Part shown: positions 32,490 through 43,860 of the stretch, piece by piece
Layout of the letters: every line of letters starts with the position of its first letter
How positions within the stretch are numbered: the stretch's first letter is position 1
Source of the DNA: Acheta domesticus
Taxonomy: Eukaryota; Arthropoda; Insecta; Orthoptera; Gryllidae
Direction: 5' to 3'
Assembly: GCA_031308135.1 (NCBI GenBank)
Contig: JAHLJT010000631.1
Span: 143,448,734-143,512,733 of the forward strand
DNA: 64,000 nucleotides
Notes under the pieces: model-generated
What the model saw: the letters and a program-made list of their open reading frames with translations, nothing else
Databases searched by the model: none
What the model was told of the DNA's origin: nothing
Translations under genes and position numbers: made by a program

Positions 32490-33840
32490 TCTCAGTCTCT
32501 CAGTATCCAGGTTTTCTGACTTTCAATAAGTTGCCATGAATTTGCATGGCTATCACGGCATCTTTCTCTTCTTGTTTCCAACTCGTCTGTATCTTCCTCG
32601 CTTCTGATGTTCATCTGGTACACACTGCAAGACTTGGTTTGGTCATCTCGTGTTATCCATACGTGTGACGTGTCCATACCAAGTCATTTGCCCCATATCT
32701 AATTCATCAAATATTGATTTTTCTATTTAGTTTCGCTATATGCATCATTATTTCTTTTTCTGTCTGTATCAACAGCTTCTACTACAATAAATCTTTGATT
32801 TTGTTGACCCTCCGTATTTCTGAACCATATATTGAAATATTTTCTACTACGGTGTAGTAGAAAATGCACTTTGGTAATTTTATTAATACCTTTGTTCCAT
32901 GACATATAGTTCACATATCGCGTCACATTCCTTCCCAAACCAGTTCTGCTTTCTATTTTTTCCTGTTTAGGACTCTTTTTTTATCCAATTTACAAGTATT
33001 CTTATTTTTCTATCCTTTCATTTTCATGGTGTTTTCTGAAGGGAGATCTACATCGTTGTTACCAACTAAAAGGTATTCAGATTTGTCCATATTTATTGAC
33101 AGTCCAGCTCGAAAATAAAATTCATAAGTTTACTTATCATGTAACTCAAATCGACAGAATTTCAGCTTTGACTACCTGATCATGTACAAAATATAGTGAA
33201 CAACTTATTTCCTAAACTGTCACTCTCTTAGTACAAAATGTAAAATCCTATTCAATATACTTTAAAAACTAGGGGGCAGGCCACAGTTGCCTTGAGTCGA
33301 AGACCTTTACTCACTGGTAATTGCCTGGCCCTGGTGAGAAAAAAGGGGATAAATCCAGTTGCTAAATATAGGAAAAAATTCTTCTAATACGTGGTGTAGC
33401 CATTGGAGTAACAGTGGTGTTTTCCCTTTATGTCCTTTTCAATTTTGTTCCAAATTATTTTGCTGTAGAGTCTCCCTAATAAACTAATCACTTCAGTTCC
33501 ACTGTAATAATCATCATTGCAAAGCGTTGTCTGGGCCCTCTTTTGTAGATTGTTATATGGTAAGATGTTCCCCGTTCCTTAGGGGTCTTCTCTGTTTATG
33601 CACCTTATTAACATGTGTAAACATGTGCTGTTTAAAAAAGGGACCGTATTTTTGCAGTTCATCCGGTACCCTGGACCACGTACCATTTAGATTCCATTGT
33701 TTTCAGTGCTTGTTATAAATTATCAATAGGTACATATTTTTTCCATAAATTTTGTTTCCCTATCATCTATTTTAAAATTATATTCTTTTGACTGTACTTT
33801 GAAGAGTCCTTTTATCTTCTTTTTTTCCACTTAGAGTCTT
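32490..33840 (-). mobile_element. Decayed LINE with reverse transcriptase, interrupted
   Basis: The minus strand reads through the order of a LINE ORF2 in several frames. Near 33660-33700 is GTWSRVPDELQKYG. Near 33420-33520 is SLLGRLYSKIIWNKIEKDI, an RT finger-region pattern. At 33120-33180 is DQVVKAE, next to the degraded catalytic YxDD site. At 33050-33115 is LSINMDKSEYLLVGN. At 32820-32860 is ISIYGSEI, and at 32500-32600 a basic C-terminal tail. Many stops and frame changes show that it is an old, dead copy. A family A fragment at 33300-33420 interrupts it. The lineage appears jockey/I/R1-like, without a restriction-like endonuclease. Confidence 0.7.
33300..33420 (-). repeat. Family A fragment inside the LINE
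   Basis: CTGGCCCTGGTGAGAAAAAA and GATAAATCCAGTTGCTAAAT are the complement of the family A 3' region seen at 63840-63895. Confidence 0.65.
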
Positions 33841-34255
33841 TTGAAGAGAAATTTGCAAAACTGTTCTAAAAATTATCTGTTAAGAACAGTCTTTCAAAGT
33901 ACTATTTCCACTTATTTATATTGATATTAAATGTAGCAATACGATTATTATATATCTAAAAAAACTAAATTAAAGTGCCCGTATATCTAAAACAAATATT
34001 GAGAAAATATCTCGTCACGAAATAATGAATCTTAAACAACTGTTGTAATGCAATCAGAACTTTTCACTAGATGTAGGAACTCAATGACAAAGGGTTTAAA
34101 AACACATTTTGGGAGAGAACGTGATAAAAAATTGAAAAAAAAAGTGTAAAAGAAAAATATACAATACAGTCATGAATATTTCAAAACAAATCTTACATTC
34201 AAACACAGTTGTACATTCTCGTTTATCTTCTCAACCTCATACACAACTGACGTGC
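33841..34255. other. AT-rich intron, nothing recognised
   Basis: No gene or repeat assigned. Confidence 0.4.
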
Positions 34256-34257
34256 AT

Positions 34258-34560
34258 GCTTGCCCCAAAGCCCTTTGCAACGCGTGTGTGACGGGCGTGG
34301 AATCGAGAGCAGACGACGACGCGGGCGAGTCAAGGCGCGAAGAGACCGCCGCCTGAGCGTGAAATGTCTAAAAGCGGCGCATGCTGCACGCGAGCGCCAA
34401 CTGGGCGCGGCGGCCGGCGCGGGACACACGCGTTCCCACCCACGCTCCCCCCTCCCCCCCCCCCCGCGCCTCTATGGCGCAATGCAATTGTCGCGTTTCG
34501 CACTCCGCTCCGTTGCGGAGGAAAAAAAACAACAGAGTGCTGAGTTCTTGCCGCCCTGTT
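34258..34560. other. GC-rich island 9
   Basis: CpG-rich, with a C-rich tract at about 34440-34470. Overlapping frames on both strands are compositional. Confidence 0.5.
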
Positions 34561-35639
34561 GCAGAAAGCGCTTTGTGGTGCACGGGGAATTTTGTAGCTG
34601 AGAAATACGTTTTTGCATCTCAAGCGTTGCGTTTGGTTAGCTCAATTGGTTTACTCCACCTCTCAGTTTCTCTCTCAACATTTTTGTGGTCCGCAAATCT
34701 TCTTTTATAATTTCAGCTAAGGAAACAAGCATACATTTTGCCTTTCCGGCCACAAAACAACCGTTTTATTAGTAGTACATTAAAAATGTATTGGCCAAAA
34801 ATTTAAATTAAACGTTTCAATTGTGTCACATTTTACTTCTGATATAAAATATTTAATTACTTTTGAGCTTTATACTATTTAAATAATATTTTTACTTGCG
34901 TCAACATTATGTTAGGCGTCGTGTTATAAATACCTTAAATTCGATTCAAAAGCATCATCTCAAACGAAATCCAACTCCATTATTTTCATTGAACTGTGGA
35001 AGATACATTAAGCAGCGTGTGCTCACTTTGAAAATGACTTACATCTTGGCATAAGCAATTGCTGACAAAAAACGGCCTTATTAAAAATGTTGTGAAGTTA
35101 AATTAAGAATGTAACAATTGCAAAACATTGCAGACAAATGGAATTTCCAAACAATTCAACATGTTCACTATTTGGAAACGAATTATCAGTACATATCTTT
35201 CTATTAAAAAATTAAAATACGAGTTGATATGAGCTTGTGACGAAAATCACACAGTCGTTCAGTATAGAGAATGCGTAAGTGGATTTCTAATTTCAAATAT
35301 ACACTGTTAAAAATAATTTCATTCCTGGTATATATATTTGAGGGAGATTAGAGGGAACTTTTTTGTTTGTGTGTTCATGTTTACAGTTTCTCATATCAAT
35401 ATTCATTTTAGAAATGTAAATATAGAATATATCAAAATTTCGTATGATTTCTAAAACAGTACGAAATAATAGTTCATATGTAAGAGTTTTAAACCCAAAA
35501 AAGAAGAAAAATTACATCCCAAAAAATGAGTGGAACGTTCAAAAATAAATTTCTGAAAGGGCTCCACCTCTAGAACGCCTCTGAATGAACCCGACAAGTT
35601 GTAAAAGGGCATAGTATTGGCATCTGTTCTGCAGTTTTT
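34561..35639. other. AT-rich intron, nothing recognised
   Basis: No gene or repeat assigned. Confidence 0.4.
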
Positions 35640-36480
35640 TACCAAATAGTTATTTGAAAAGATGCAGATAAAGATTTATCACATACGATTACAGTGTACA
35701 TCTGTGATTATATGCTTCCAGAAGAGTCAAAATACAAAACAATTAACGCTGTTGATGTGATTATTAAAGGCAAATAATAAAACAAAGAGAGCAGATTTTC
35801 CAATTACGCGAAAAGTACTCAAATTTTTGAAAAATTGTACATGAACTTATTTCAAAAACTATCTTTAAGGAACTAATTTCATGTAGGGGAAAATCTTTTT
35901 CTTTAATATTTTTGTTGTAGGAAGACTCCGAAAAAACTTTTGAACGTTTGCTATTTTCAAAAAATTAGGATTTTTTTACGAACATTAGACCTGTGCCGTT
36001 CTCTTAAACTTCCTTCACGCTATCAACTACAAAATTTAATGAAAAGCAATGGGATCATTTTTTATTTGGAAAATCTCCCAGGTGCTTCAGGTAAAGTACC
36101 CCCAAAAAACAAAATATCGATTTCAAATTCAAGGGGCCGCGAGATCAGCCAGATCGACCGGGCAATATCAATTTTAGAGAAAATCAGCTGAACGGTTTAG
36201 TGTTATTCACAGACGGACGGCCAGACATGATTTGCCGTCATTCGATTTTTCAAGGACTCAAAAACATTGATCTGGCTACATCGTATGTGGAGATTTTTTT
36301 CTAAATTTAGCATCTGGATTTATTCACTTTTTCGTTACCAGGGCCCTGGAAAAAGAGTTTTTCTGCGGAAAACTCGCCATTTTTTCGCGCAGCATTACGT
36401 AACTCTCTCTCTACTCTCTACTCCGTAGTGGGAAAGTAAAAACAGTATTTTGTGATTACTGTAAAAACAATGCATCAACA
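35640..36480 (+). repeat. Family A dispersed repeat, 3' part
   Basis: Plus-oriented. It shares AAGTACCCCCAAAAAACAAA, GCCAGATCGACC, CACAGACGGACGG and TTTTTCGTTACCAGGGCCC in order with 63400-63990. No coding capacity. Confidence 0.7.
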
Positions 36481-37186
36481 ATTTTGCATCTCTTCTATAT
36501 CTCTGAATGCATCTTTTCTTAGATCTTTATCTAAGTTACCTAAGAAGATCGCACCACATGTTTTTGAAATAATGATGTGAAATACTGTGGGCATGGTAGT
36601 TGTTTCCCGCCGTTAGCCATGAGAAAAAAATCTCCAAAACAAGTGAGCTAACTCGCGAAACACTGATGATGACCGGAGGACGGTGTTGCAAACATTTTGA
36701 GGATTGCACACATCGCATGTAATAGATATCTTCAGAGCGATTTTTGGATATGGAAGTGAGAAAGACACAATCCAGTGATAGGTGAAAACAACCTAGAACA
36801 GAAAGATGGACAGAAAGCAGTTTTTGGTGTTCGTTTGCTGCCATTACATAACGCTCTCTCCTGCGCTAAATTTCGAGACAACGGAATCTTGTAACAAAGG
36901 AGGCGACAAACTGGTACTGAGAGTTGAGGAAAATAGCAAAGACTATTTAACAGATATATTACGGTACTCTTTGGCTTAATCTAATCGTGTTTTGTGGAAA
37001 CTTTTCTCATTCATCCAAAGTGTTATATTCGACTGTTTGCCTCCTATTTGGGCCACCACTTCCGGACATCATCTTGCTTCAATTGATAAAAAATTGCGTT
37101 AATAACAGAAATTTTATAAGATTTTTTAAAATGTTATGTAATAATCTAATTAACAACTTCTCAGACACCATACATGAAGGTAGAGG
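36481..37186. other. Intron, nothing recognised
   Basis: The 102-codon minus frame at 36536-36844 has no motif. Confidence 0.35.
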
Positions 37187-37588
37187 CCAATAGAATTAAA
37201 AACCAAATCGGAAATAATTGCTACAGAAAGTTTTATTGTTTTAATGGCTTTATTTGTCACCCAAAACGACTATCCTAGATTTTCCTCTTCAGCGGAGTTG
37301 TCCTTAAGTGGTGGAGGATAAAAATGTACCCCAAAAGGGGCATATTGAGATTTATGTTGATATCTCGTAAACGACGCAGAATATCGAAAACATGGTCCTA
37401 TTAAAAGCTACACAGGGCATTAAATTCTGCATTGAATGAGACCAGACGCATATTTTTTGATCATTCATTCCCACACCAGGGCTCATCAAAGTTGGACAAA
37501 TTTTATATTTTATGAAAAAAAATTCTTTTAACTTCTGCTTTTTGGTAATTTCATCTTAACTAACCCGTCTATTAATAAAATGTTACGT

Positions 37589-37891
37589 ACAAAAGTTACG
37601 TATGTATTTGTGTGTACTTGGCGCGACAGCCCGTGAACGAGCTCAGCCCTATGGATTAAGGGGGTATGTGTGGTTAGCATGTGGACATCCCCAAGCCGTT
37701 TTCCGGTCCTCTCAATCTGAGAAGTGCTCAACCTGGGAAGTGAATTTTCTTGTCGTCACACAGATACATATACTGATATATGGCAAGGAAACGCACATTA
37801 TAGTCTTGCCTCGATGGGGAATCGAATCCGAAGGCATGTAGTGGAAAACGAGCACGCTGGCCAAGAGCTAGCCGCGAGTCCACAAAAGTTA
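37589..37891 (-). mobile_element. tRNA-derived SINE, family S2 copy 1, with 10-bp target duplication
   Basis: ACAAAAGTTA occurs at 37589-37598 and again at 37882-37891 and flanks a 283-bp element. Read on the minus strand, its head has a tRNA-like A-box region (GCTAGCTCTTGGCCAGCGTG) and B-box region (GGATTCGATTCCCC). The exact target duplication indicates a fairly recent insertion. A second copy lies at 51955-52065. Confidence 0.8.
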
Positions 37892-38239
37892 TAGATGAAT
37901 ACATTCTGCTTTTAATGAGACGAAAAGTGATTTTTAGACCTCTCGTCTCCACCCCAACATTTCTCATTATCAATAAAGACTTTAAACTGCAGAATTCAAT
38001 AAGTACTATGTACATTATATTAAACATATTAGTATAGCACTCCATTGCATTAGTCTTGAACTTAGTAAATATTCATTTGATATATACAATAAAATATTAA
38101 AATTGTATATGAAATAAAAGGATAATATTTAAAAAATTGTGTCATATGGAATATGATGTGATCTATTCATTTGTGGCGTTTATTGTTTTCATTCTTTGTC
38201 ATCCATTCATTGTTTATGGGGTATCACTCTCTCAGAGCA

Positions 38240-39905
38240 GCATATTGATGCAAGGAATGCTAAAAGGTAGCATGACAATACAGACCTTCAGAAGTTTATT
38301 GAATGGTTTCAATCCCATGATTTCCCTGTTACTAATTTTATGTCCATCATCAAAGGAATCGTCGGAGATGACTCAACTATCACAGAACCTGTGAAATTGG
38401 CAGTTCATCAATGCTCTCCCAGCGTGGTCAAAACGTTGGCAACATCAAGTTCGTCCGAAAAAAGAGCAATGAGTGTACAAGGAATGAAATCTAATGTGAC
38501 CATTGATGGGGATGATGTGCCAGTGGATTACTGAAACCATGTTCTATCTGATAGCACTCCTTAAGAAATCGAATGAACAGCTCAAGGGATTTTTCCATTA
38601 TGAACTGACATCTTATCCCCTCTCTCTCAAGCAGTGAAAATGAAGACAACCGAGCCAGTGTTAAATAATTTGGTCACACCACTAAATTAAGAAAACCTGG
38701 TAGGAGCAGCTATTTTATCGATGGTGGATTTCTTCTCCATCGGGTTGTGTAGAAGAATGGTGAAACATTCCAATTAATCCTGACCAAATATGTTGACTAT
38801 CTAAAAAGACACTACAACTGAGGTGCGACAAATGTGTTTAATGGCTACCCAGATGACTTGCCAAAGACCATCAAATCTGTTGAGCGCCTCCGCCGAAGGA
38901 AAAAACACAGTACTCCTCAGGCTATCTTTACCAAGTTAATGGAGGTGAGCATGATTCATGAGAAGTTCCTTTCCAACGATAGAAATAAAGCGCAACTTAT
39001 TAGCGTACTTACTGAGAGGTTTGAAGACGCAGACCAACTGATTGTTGCGACTGCCCTTGAGGTATCACAGGAGCACGAGAAATTCGTGGTAGTTGGTGAG
39101 AATACAGACATCACGCTGAACGTCCTAACCACATCATCAGCAAACATATATTTCTCAAAATCTGGAAGAGGAAGGACCCCATCGAAAGTATTTAGTCCCA
39201 ACTTTAACCTTGCAGACGTCACATTTCTCCATGCCACTAATGGGTGTGACAACTTAAGCACTACTCAAGCAGGGTAAGAAGAAGGTGGTCAAGCTGTTGG
39301 TCGATAATGAATGTCTTCTAGAAGAAATCAAAACTTTCTTTGATCCTGACATTCAAGATGAAACTATTGCCGAAGCTGCTCTACAATTTTTAACAATTTT
39401 CTACGGAAGTAGGGGAGAAGATACTTTAAATTACGATTCGATGTATTTTCCAAAGCCCTCGTGAAATATAAGTTCAACCTGGTATCCCTCCACCAAATCC
39501 GAAACAACTCGACAAAAGTGCTTGAAAACTTACATACAGATACAAATGTGGTTAGGACACCAGATGGATCCGCTCCTCTGGGGATAGCAAGATTCAAGGT
39601 TTTGTCTTAGAACCGTTCCTTCCTCCAGGGAGGAGTCCCATCTCTCCACAATTGTCTACAAATGCAACAAGAGGTGTTCAGATGACCGTGAGTATCAGAA
39701 AGCCGAGAATAAGTTCTTATTGATTTGTGCCAACAGTAAGGGGAACTCCTCCACCCAGATTAAATTGACGAAGCAGATGTTGACGAACACCTGGACTGCA
39801 TATATGGGGCGACGACAGTTACAAACTTTGAGGAGCCCGGTGATGGTGCAACAGACTCCGAATCGGAAATTACAGACTTTGTGGAGCCAAGTGGCCCAAT
39901 GACAG
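38240..39905 (+). pseudogene. Broken FEN/PIN-nuclease-like transposon gene
   Basis: A long protein can be followed across several plus frames. About 38247-38525 gives FIEWFQSHDF (after a frame change), IKGIVGDDS and SNVTIDGDDVPVD. About 38560-38820 gives LLKKSNEQLKG and IDGGFLLHRV. At 38834-39277 one open frame of 147 codons has NGYPDDL near its start, EKFLSNDRNKAQL at 47-59, a VVVGENTD segment at about 85-92 and FLHATNGCDNLS at 131-142. About 39265-39470 continues as GKKKVVKLL. The acidic 'VVGE(N/D)xD' and 'HAxxGCD' motifs resemble the metal-binding sites of FEN1/XPG-type (PIN-like) nucleases. This family recurs in many invertebrate genomes as an uncharacterised repetitive gene; that is from memory, not a search. 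Stops and frameshifts make this copy dead. Function is inferred only. Confidence 0.6.
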
Positions 39906-40463
39906 TCAAAAGTCAACGTCTGTGAAATTTCTGAATATTTTTCCTATTTGTGCCTATTTTCCCCTTGTGTTCTTCACATTTTAATTACAATTTTTGTTAC
40001 TATGAAATAAAATCATCAGTAATTGATTTCAAGGATTGTGCTTCTTATCCTGTCTCCATCTTCATTGGAGCTGTACGGAAACAGGTGGTCTAAAAATTCA
40101 CTTTTTGTCTCATTAAACGCAAAATTTATTCGGCGGGTGGTAAAAATATCGTCTGGTCTCATTCAAAGCAGAGATTAATGTCCTACAATTGTAAATAGGA
40201 CCATGTTTTCGATATTGTGAGTTCTTTAAGAGATATAACCGTAAAACGGCAGAAACACCCCTTTTGGGGTTACATTCCTCCCCCCTCCCCCCCCACACAC
40301 ACTCTTGAGCACATCCCTCCAACCACTTAAGCACATCTCCGCCGAGGAGGAAAACCTTGGCGTCATTTCTAGCTATTGGGTCACAAAGGACGCCATCAAA
40401 ACAATAAAACCTTTTGTAGCAATTATTCCTGATTCGTGTTCTTTTTTAATTTGATTCTACTGG

Positions 40464-41657
40464 ACTAACACTGCTACAGTGTATATTTACGTGAAGTCGT
40501 TTTATGTGAAAATATTTTTACGCAGCTTCCTTTTTACGAAAGCTTGTTCATTTACATACATTACCTTACGTGAGTTGGCCTTGTTGTTAGATACAAAGAG
40601 AGAGTGAAATCTATGAAAAACATTTCACATCCAGTTTCAATTTAAAAATTCTGGAATAATAAAGTTTTATATAATGTACTTATTATCACGTACAGTTTTA
40701 TATAACGTACTGTTTTATGTATATCATGTAGTTTTTCTCATATGTGAGCATTGTTGTTGCAAAAGAAAGTTCACGTAAGAAATTACGTAATTTTCCTTCA
40801 CTAGCTATATTATTCAGTTTTCCTCTAATTGGTTGGAAAATAAACTTGCAGTTCATGGAAGAGCATACACTAAAGTATTAAATGGTGATATGCTTTAAAT
40901 AAACTCAGAAATATGGTGCAAGTTTGTACTTTGGCATAAGATGCCATATTATGTAAGAGTATTTCAAAGATTTACGTTTAAAAGATTCACATTTTTTGCA
41001 AGTGCAGTCGATTTGTTAATTTTTTGAAGGCCATTAATTTGTACAAAGAAATTTAAAAATGTATAAATTATTAAAAATTGAATATGTTGTTAATATGTCT
41101 GTCGCTAATAACCTCAGCAGTTGATGCGACATAAAATAAAATAGATCAAAATAAGATACATTAAAATGTTTGCAAGTTCATTTTTCTAGTTTTTAATTCC
41201 CTCTTTTCTGTATGTTCCGAGCATTATTGCTTACAAATAACAATATTACAACATACTGATTTGACGGTAGTTCATGTCTATCAGTAAACAAGAAGCATCT
41301 GAAAAATAGGTCGAGGAACTCATAGCACTTTCATTCATATCCTCAAAATGTCTGGTTTATTTTAATAGAATGTTATCAAGTTTTAAAGATTATTTACTTT
41401 GTGCGTGGCCTATTATGCAAATTCTACTTGAGAACCTTCAGGAACTAATTACAGGAAACCGCAGATGACGTATTAGAGCAGGAGACTAAAAAGAGCAGGG
41501 AGAGAAAAAAATTATCTCTCAAGGAGAGCAAGAATTTGTCTGATAAAAGGTTATGTCGGGCGACGAACTTTGCAGGCGTTCTGTACTAAGCGTCGCATCT
41601 ACTCAGACTACTCTCCGCAGAAAATCCTAACCTGAAAAATCGTGTGTGTGTCCGCAG
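40464..41657. other. AT-rich intron to the exon 2 acceptor
   Basis: No other gene is seen. The acceptor of exon 2 has a branch-like CCTAAC at about 41626, a T/G-rich tract and TCCGCAG at 41651-41657. Confidence 0.5.
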
Positions 41658-41750
41658 GTGGTAGTGTTCTGCGCGCTGCTCAGCTGCGCAGCTGCCGGAG
41701 CGCCCGCGCACCTTGCCTACGCGCCGGCCTTCAAAGCTATCGACTACTAC
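41658..41750 (+). CDS. Coding exon 2 of a cuticle-protein-like secreted protein
   Basis: This 93-nt exon lies between a good acceptor (TCCGCAG) and a consensus donor (TAC then GTAAGT at 41751) and is phase 0 at both ends. It joins directly to exon 1 (14366-14380). The combined 36 residues start with a classic signal peptide: MAALK, then VVVFCALLSCAAAG, with likely cleavage after Ala or Gly near residue 19. The mature start APAHLAYAPAF followed by KAIDYY is Ala/Pro/Tyr-rich, as in insect cuticular proteins, where a chitin-binding Rebers-Riddiford domain often follows in the next exon. GC content is far above the surrounding intron, as expected of a true exon. No following exon with a recognisable domain was found up to 64000. 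The cuticular assignment is an inference from the N-terminus only. Confidence 0.72.
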
Positions 41751-41929
41751 GTAAGTACCCTTCCTTCTATATCCAACAGGTCTAGGGTGCTAGATAGATC
41801 CGTGTCAACATTCAAAACTTTGTAAATCATTGTTTCAAAAGTGAAAATAGCTTCATGCTGGATCCAACTTCAAACGTTTCTGGCCTCATTTTACCTTCAA
41901 AATATATGAAGGTACGGGAAGAGGAGGAA

Positions 41930-42240
41930 ATATCCAAACAGCTATCATTGTGTAAATTTACTGTAAGGAATGGAACTCATGTTCCAGAAACCCGGTTTTA
42001 AGGGCCTAAACGCATAATTTTTTAGTTACGCACGTTCTTAAAAGTGAGGCGCAGCGTAATGAGTTGCGGATTGGGCGCACGTTTTCTCCGTATCATTACT
42101 TGTGGTCTTTTATTCTTTCATTTGAAATCTATTTGAAGCACGTCTAAAGGGTAATTCTTTATCCAGCAGTATTACACCTACGCATTTTTCTGTCGAAGGT
42201 TTCTTGTACAATGGCATAAAACTGTAATCTTTTCTTAGCA
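41930..42240. repeat. Dispersed repeat family B, copy 2
   Basis: Aligns with 22300-22606 in the same orientation, including the words around GTAATTCTTTATCCAGCAGT and TTTCTTGTACAATGGCATAA. It lies within the second intron. Confidence 0.6.
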
Positions 42241-43860
42241 TGTTAAAGAGAGAGGATTTTGAGAGAAAGATTTATGGACTTACATTAAGAAATAAGATAA
42301 ACTTTTAAAATAAGATAAACTTTTAATTTGGTTTTATTTTCATAAATTTTGTTTATGTTGTATTTATTGGTTATTTATTTGTTATATATTTTTTGGTTAT
42401 GTTTTCATCGAAACAACGAATTATTGACAGTAACTATTTATTTTAATCTTTGAAATAAAGATCTTCAAGGAATCTCGTACTGATTTACTTCACGAGATTT
42501 TTTTCATTAGTTATACTAGTTTCACTACTTTCGGTCTTGAAGTATGTGAGAATGTACATGAGAGATATTTATTTGGAGAACAGTGATTTAAATAAAAATA
42601 TATTATATTTGGGCAGGTCATACTCAGGTTGAAACTATCGCTGTTGATAATGACATGCCGGTTCCTTGTGGGCCCTTTTTTAGAACTTCATATTCATATT
42701 AATTAATAGCTATTATAAATAGTAATTATTTTATCAACTATTACTCTTCACAGAGATATCATGACATCACGTTTAAATTATTCCATTAACATTAATTCAC
42801 TTAAATAATTATAGAGAAGGAAAGGTAATAAATAATTCACTTGACATGTTGAAATGATTTCATTGCCTCCTACCAAGATTTTTTTTGTTCTGTTTTCCAC
42901 CTCAATTTGTTCTCTCCGTAGGTTTAAATGGAATTAATAGTCAATGCTCCATTCTTCTCCTGAAACAAGTACCCAAATCCCACTTTCTAACCAACTTTTT
43001 CGTGAGCAGTGAAGCGAACTTTTTAGTGCTCATGTCTGCAAGACGCTGTTTTATAACCGGAAAGATCAATTCGTCCTTAGAGATCAATCTACGCAAGAAT
43101 ATTGCACTTTAATTATTCCCCCCACACCAAATTCACTTTCCAAGGAAGAGAACGGAGAAAAATGTGCATGGTACCACCAACGCCGATACTTTCTGTTCAT
43201 TTAATGGACGTAGCTTCAATCCCCTTCATAAGAAAACGATTTCAGTCGGAGTAGATTTCAAGGATTCAAAAGCAAGAGTGAGATGTCTAAAGATCGTGTA
43301 GTCTATCCGTGCGATATGATTGTGCTCAAGCTCATTATATGCGGTAGAAAGGCGTAGAGAACCAAAAAGCGTATCATTAATGCGCATTCCCTACTTCTTA
43401 ACTAAAGCCATGGGACGCCGCCAACACCACCTTAAATTATCCGCTTCTGGGAATTGTGAAAATATGCCTCTGGAAGAGGAAACACAACGAATATTTAAAC
43501 ATAATGAAATGCTCTGAGTGCAGACCGGATCAGCGATAAAGAGTGTCTGGCAAACAATGGAATGAGGAACAGCGGTTTATCTTCGATCTTGGGGCAACAC
43601 AATACTAACACGTTCCGCGGACGCACTGCAATTCGCTGCAATGCGCCGCAACACGACACAGTGGAAGAAGAGAGAGAAGATGTAGCGAAGGTGGTGAAGG
43701 ACTACTAGTATTAGAATGGATTTTGGCGATGACAGTGTTTCTGTCCAAATGAAGAAGAGGAGCTCGGGACACAAAATCCGAAGTAGAATCCCTTTATTCT
43801 TGTACTTTATCCTTAACCAGGCGTTAAGTTTAAGGATGTTTTTCCTTTCTCGCCTTTGGG
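42241..43860. other. AT-rich intron 2, nothing recognised
   Basis: A duplicated TAAGATAAACTTTTAA lies at 42293-42324. No exon or repeat family was identified. Confidence 0.4.

Larger units (their letters stand above)
37187..40463 (+). mobile_element. Long-inverted-repeat element carrying a nuclease-like gene
   Basis: The two ends are inverted repeats of nearly 400 bp. Left words GGAAATAATTGCTACAGAAA, TTTTATTGTTTTAATGGC, AACATGGTCCTATT and CTTTTAATGAGACGAAAAGT (37187-37950) match right-end complements in the same order (40075-40463). Outermost ends are CCAATAGAATTAAA and CCAGTAGAATCAAA. A SINE with its own target duplication (37589-37891) is nested in the left repeat. Between the repeats lies the broken gene described at 38240-39905. 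No DDE transposase is seen, and no target duplication of the whole element could be fixed. I infer that the gene and the inverted repeats belong to one transposon family. Confidence 0.75.

Noticed and set aside
36640..36700. CTGATGATGACCGG as a second hammerhead core
   Set aside because: No matching stem II and no GAAA after it.
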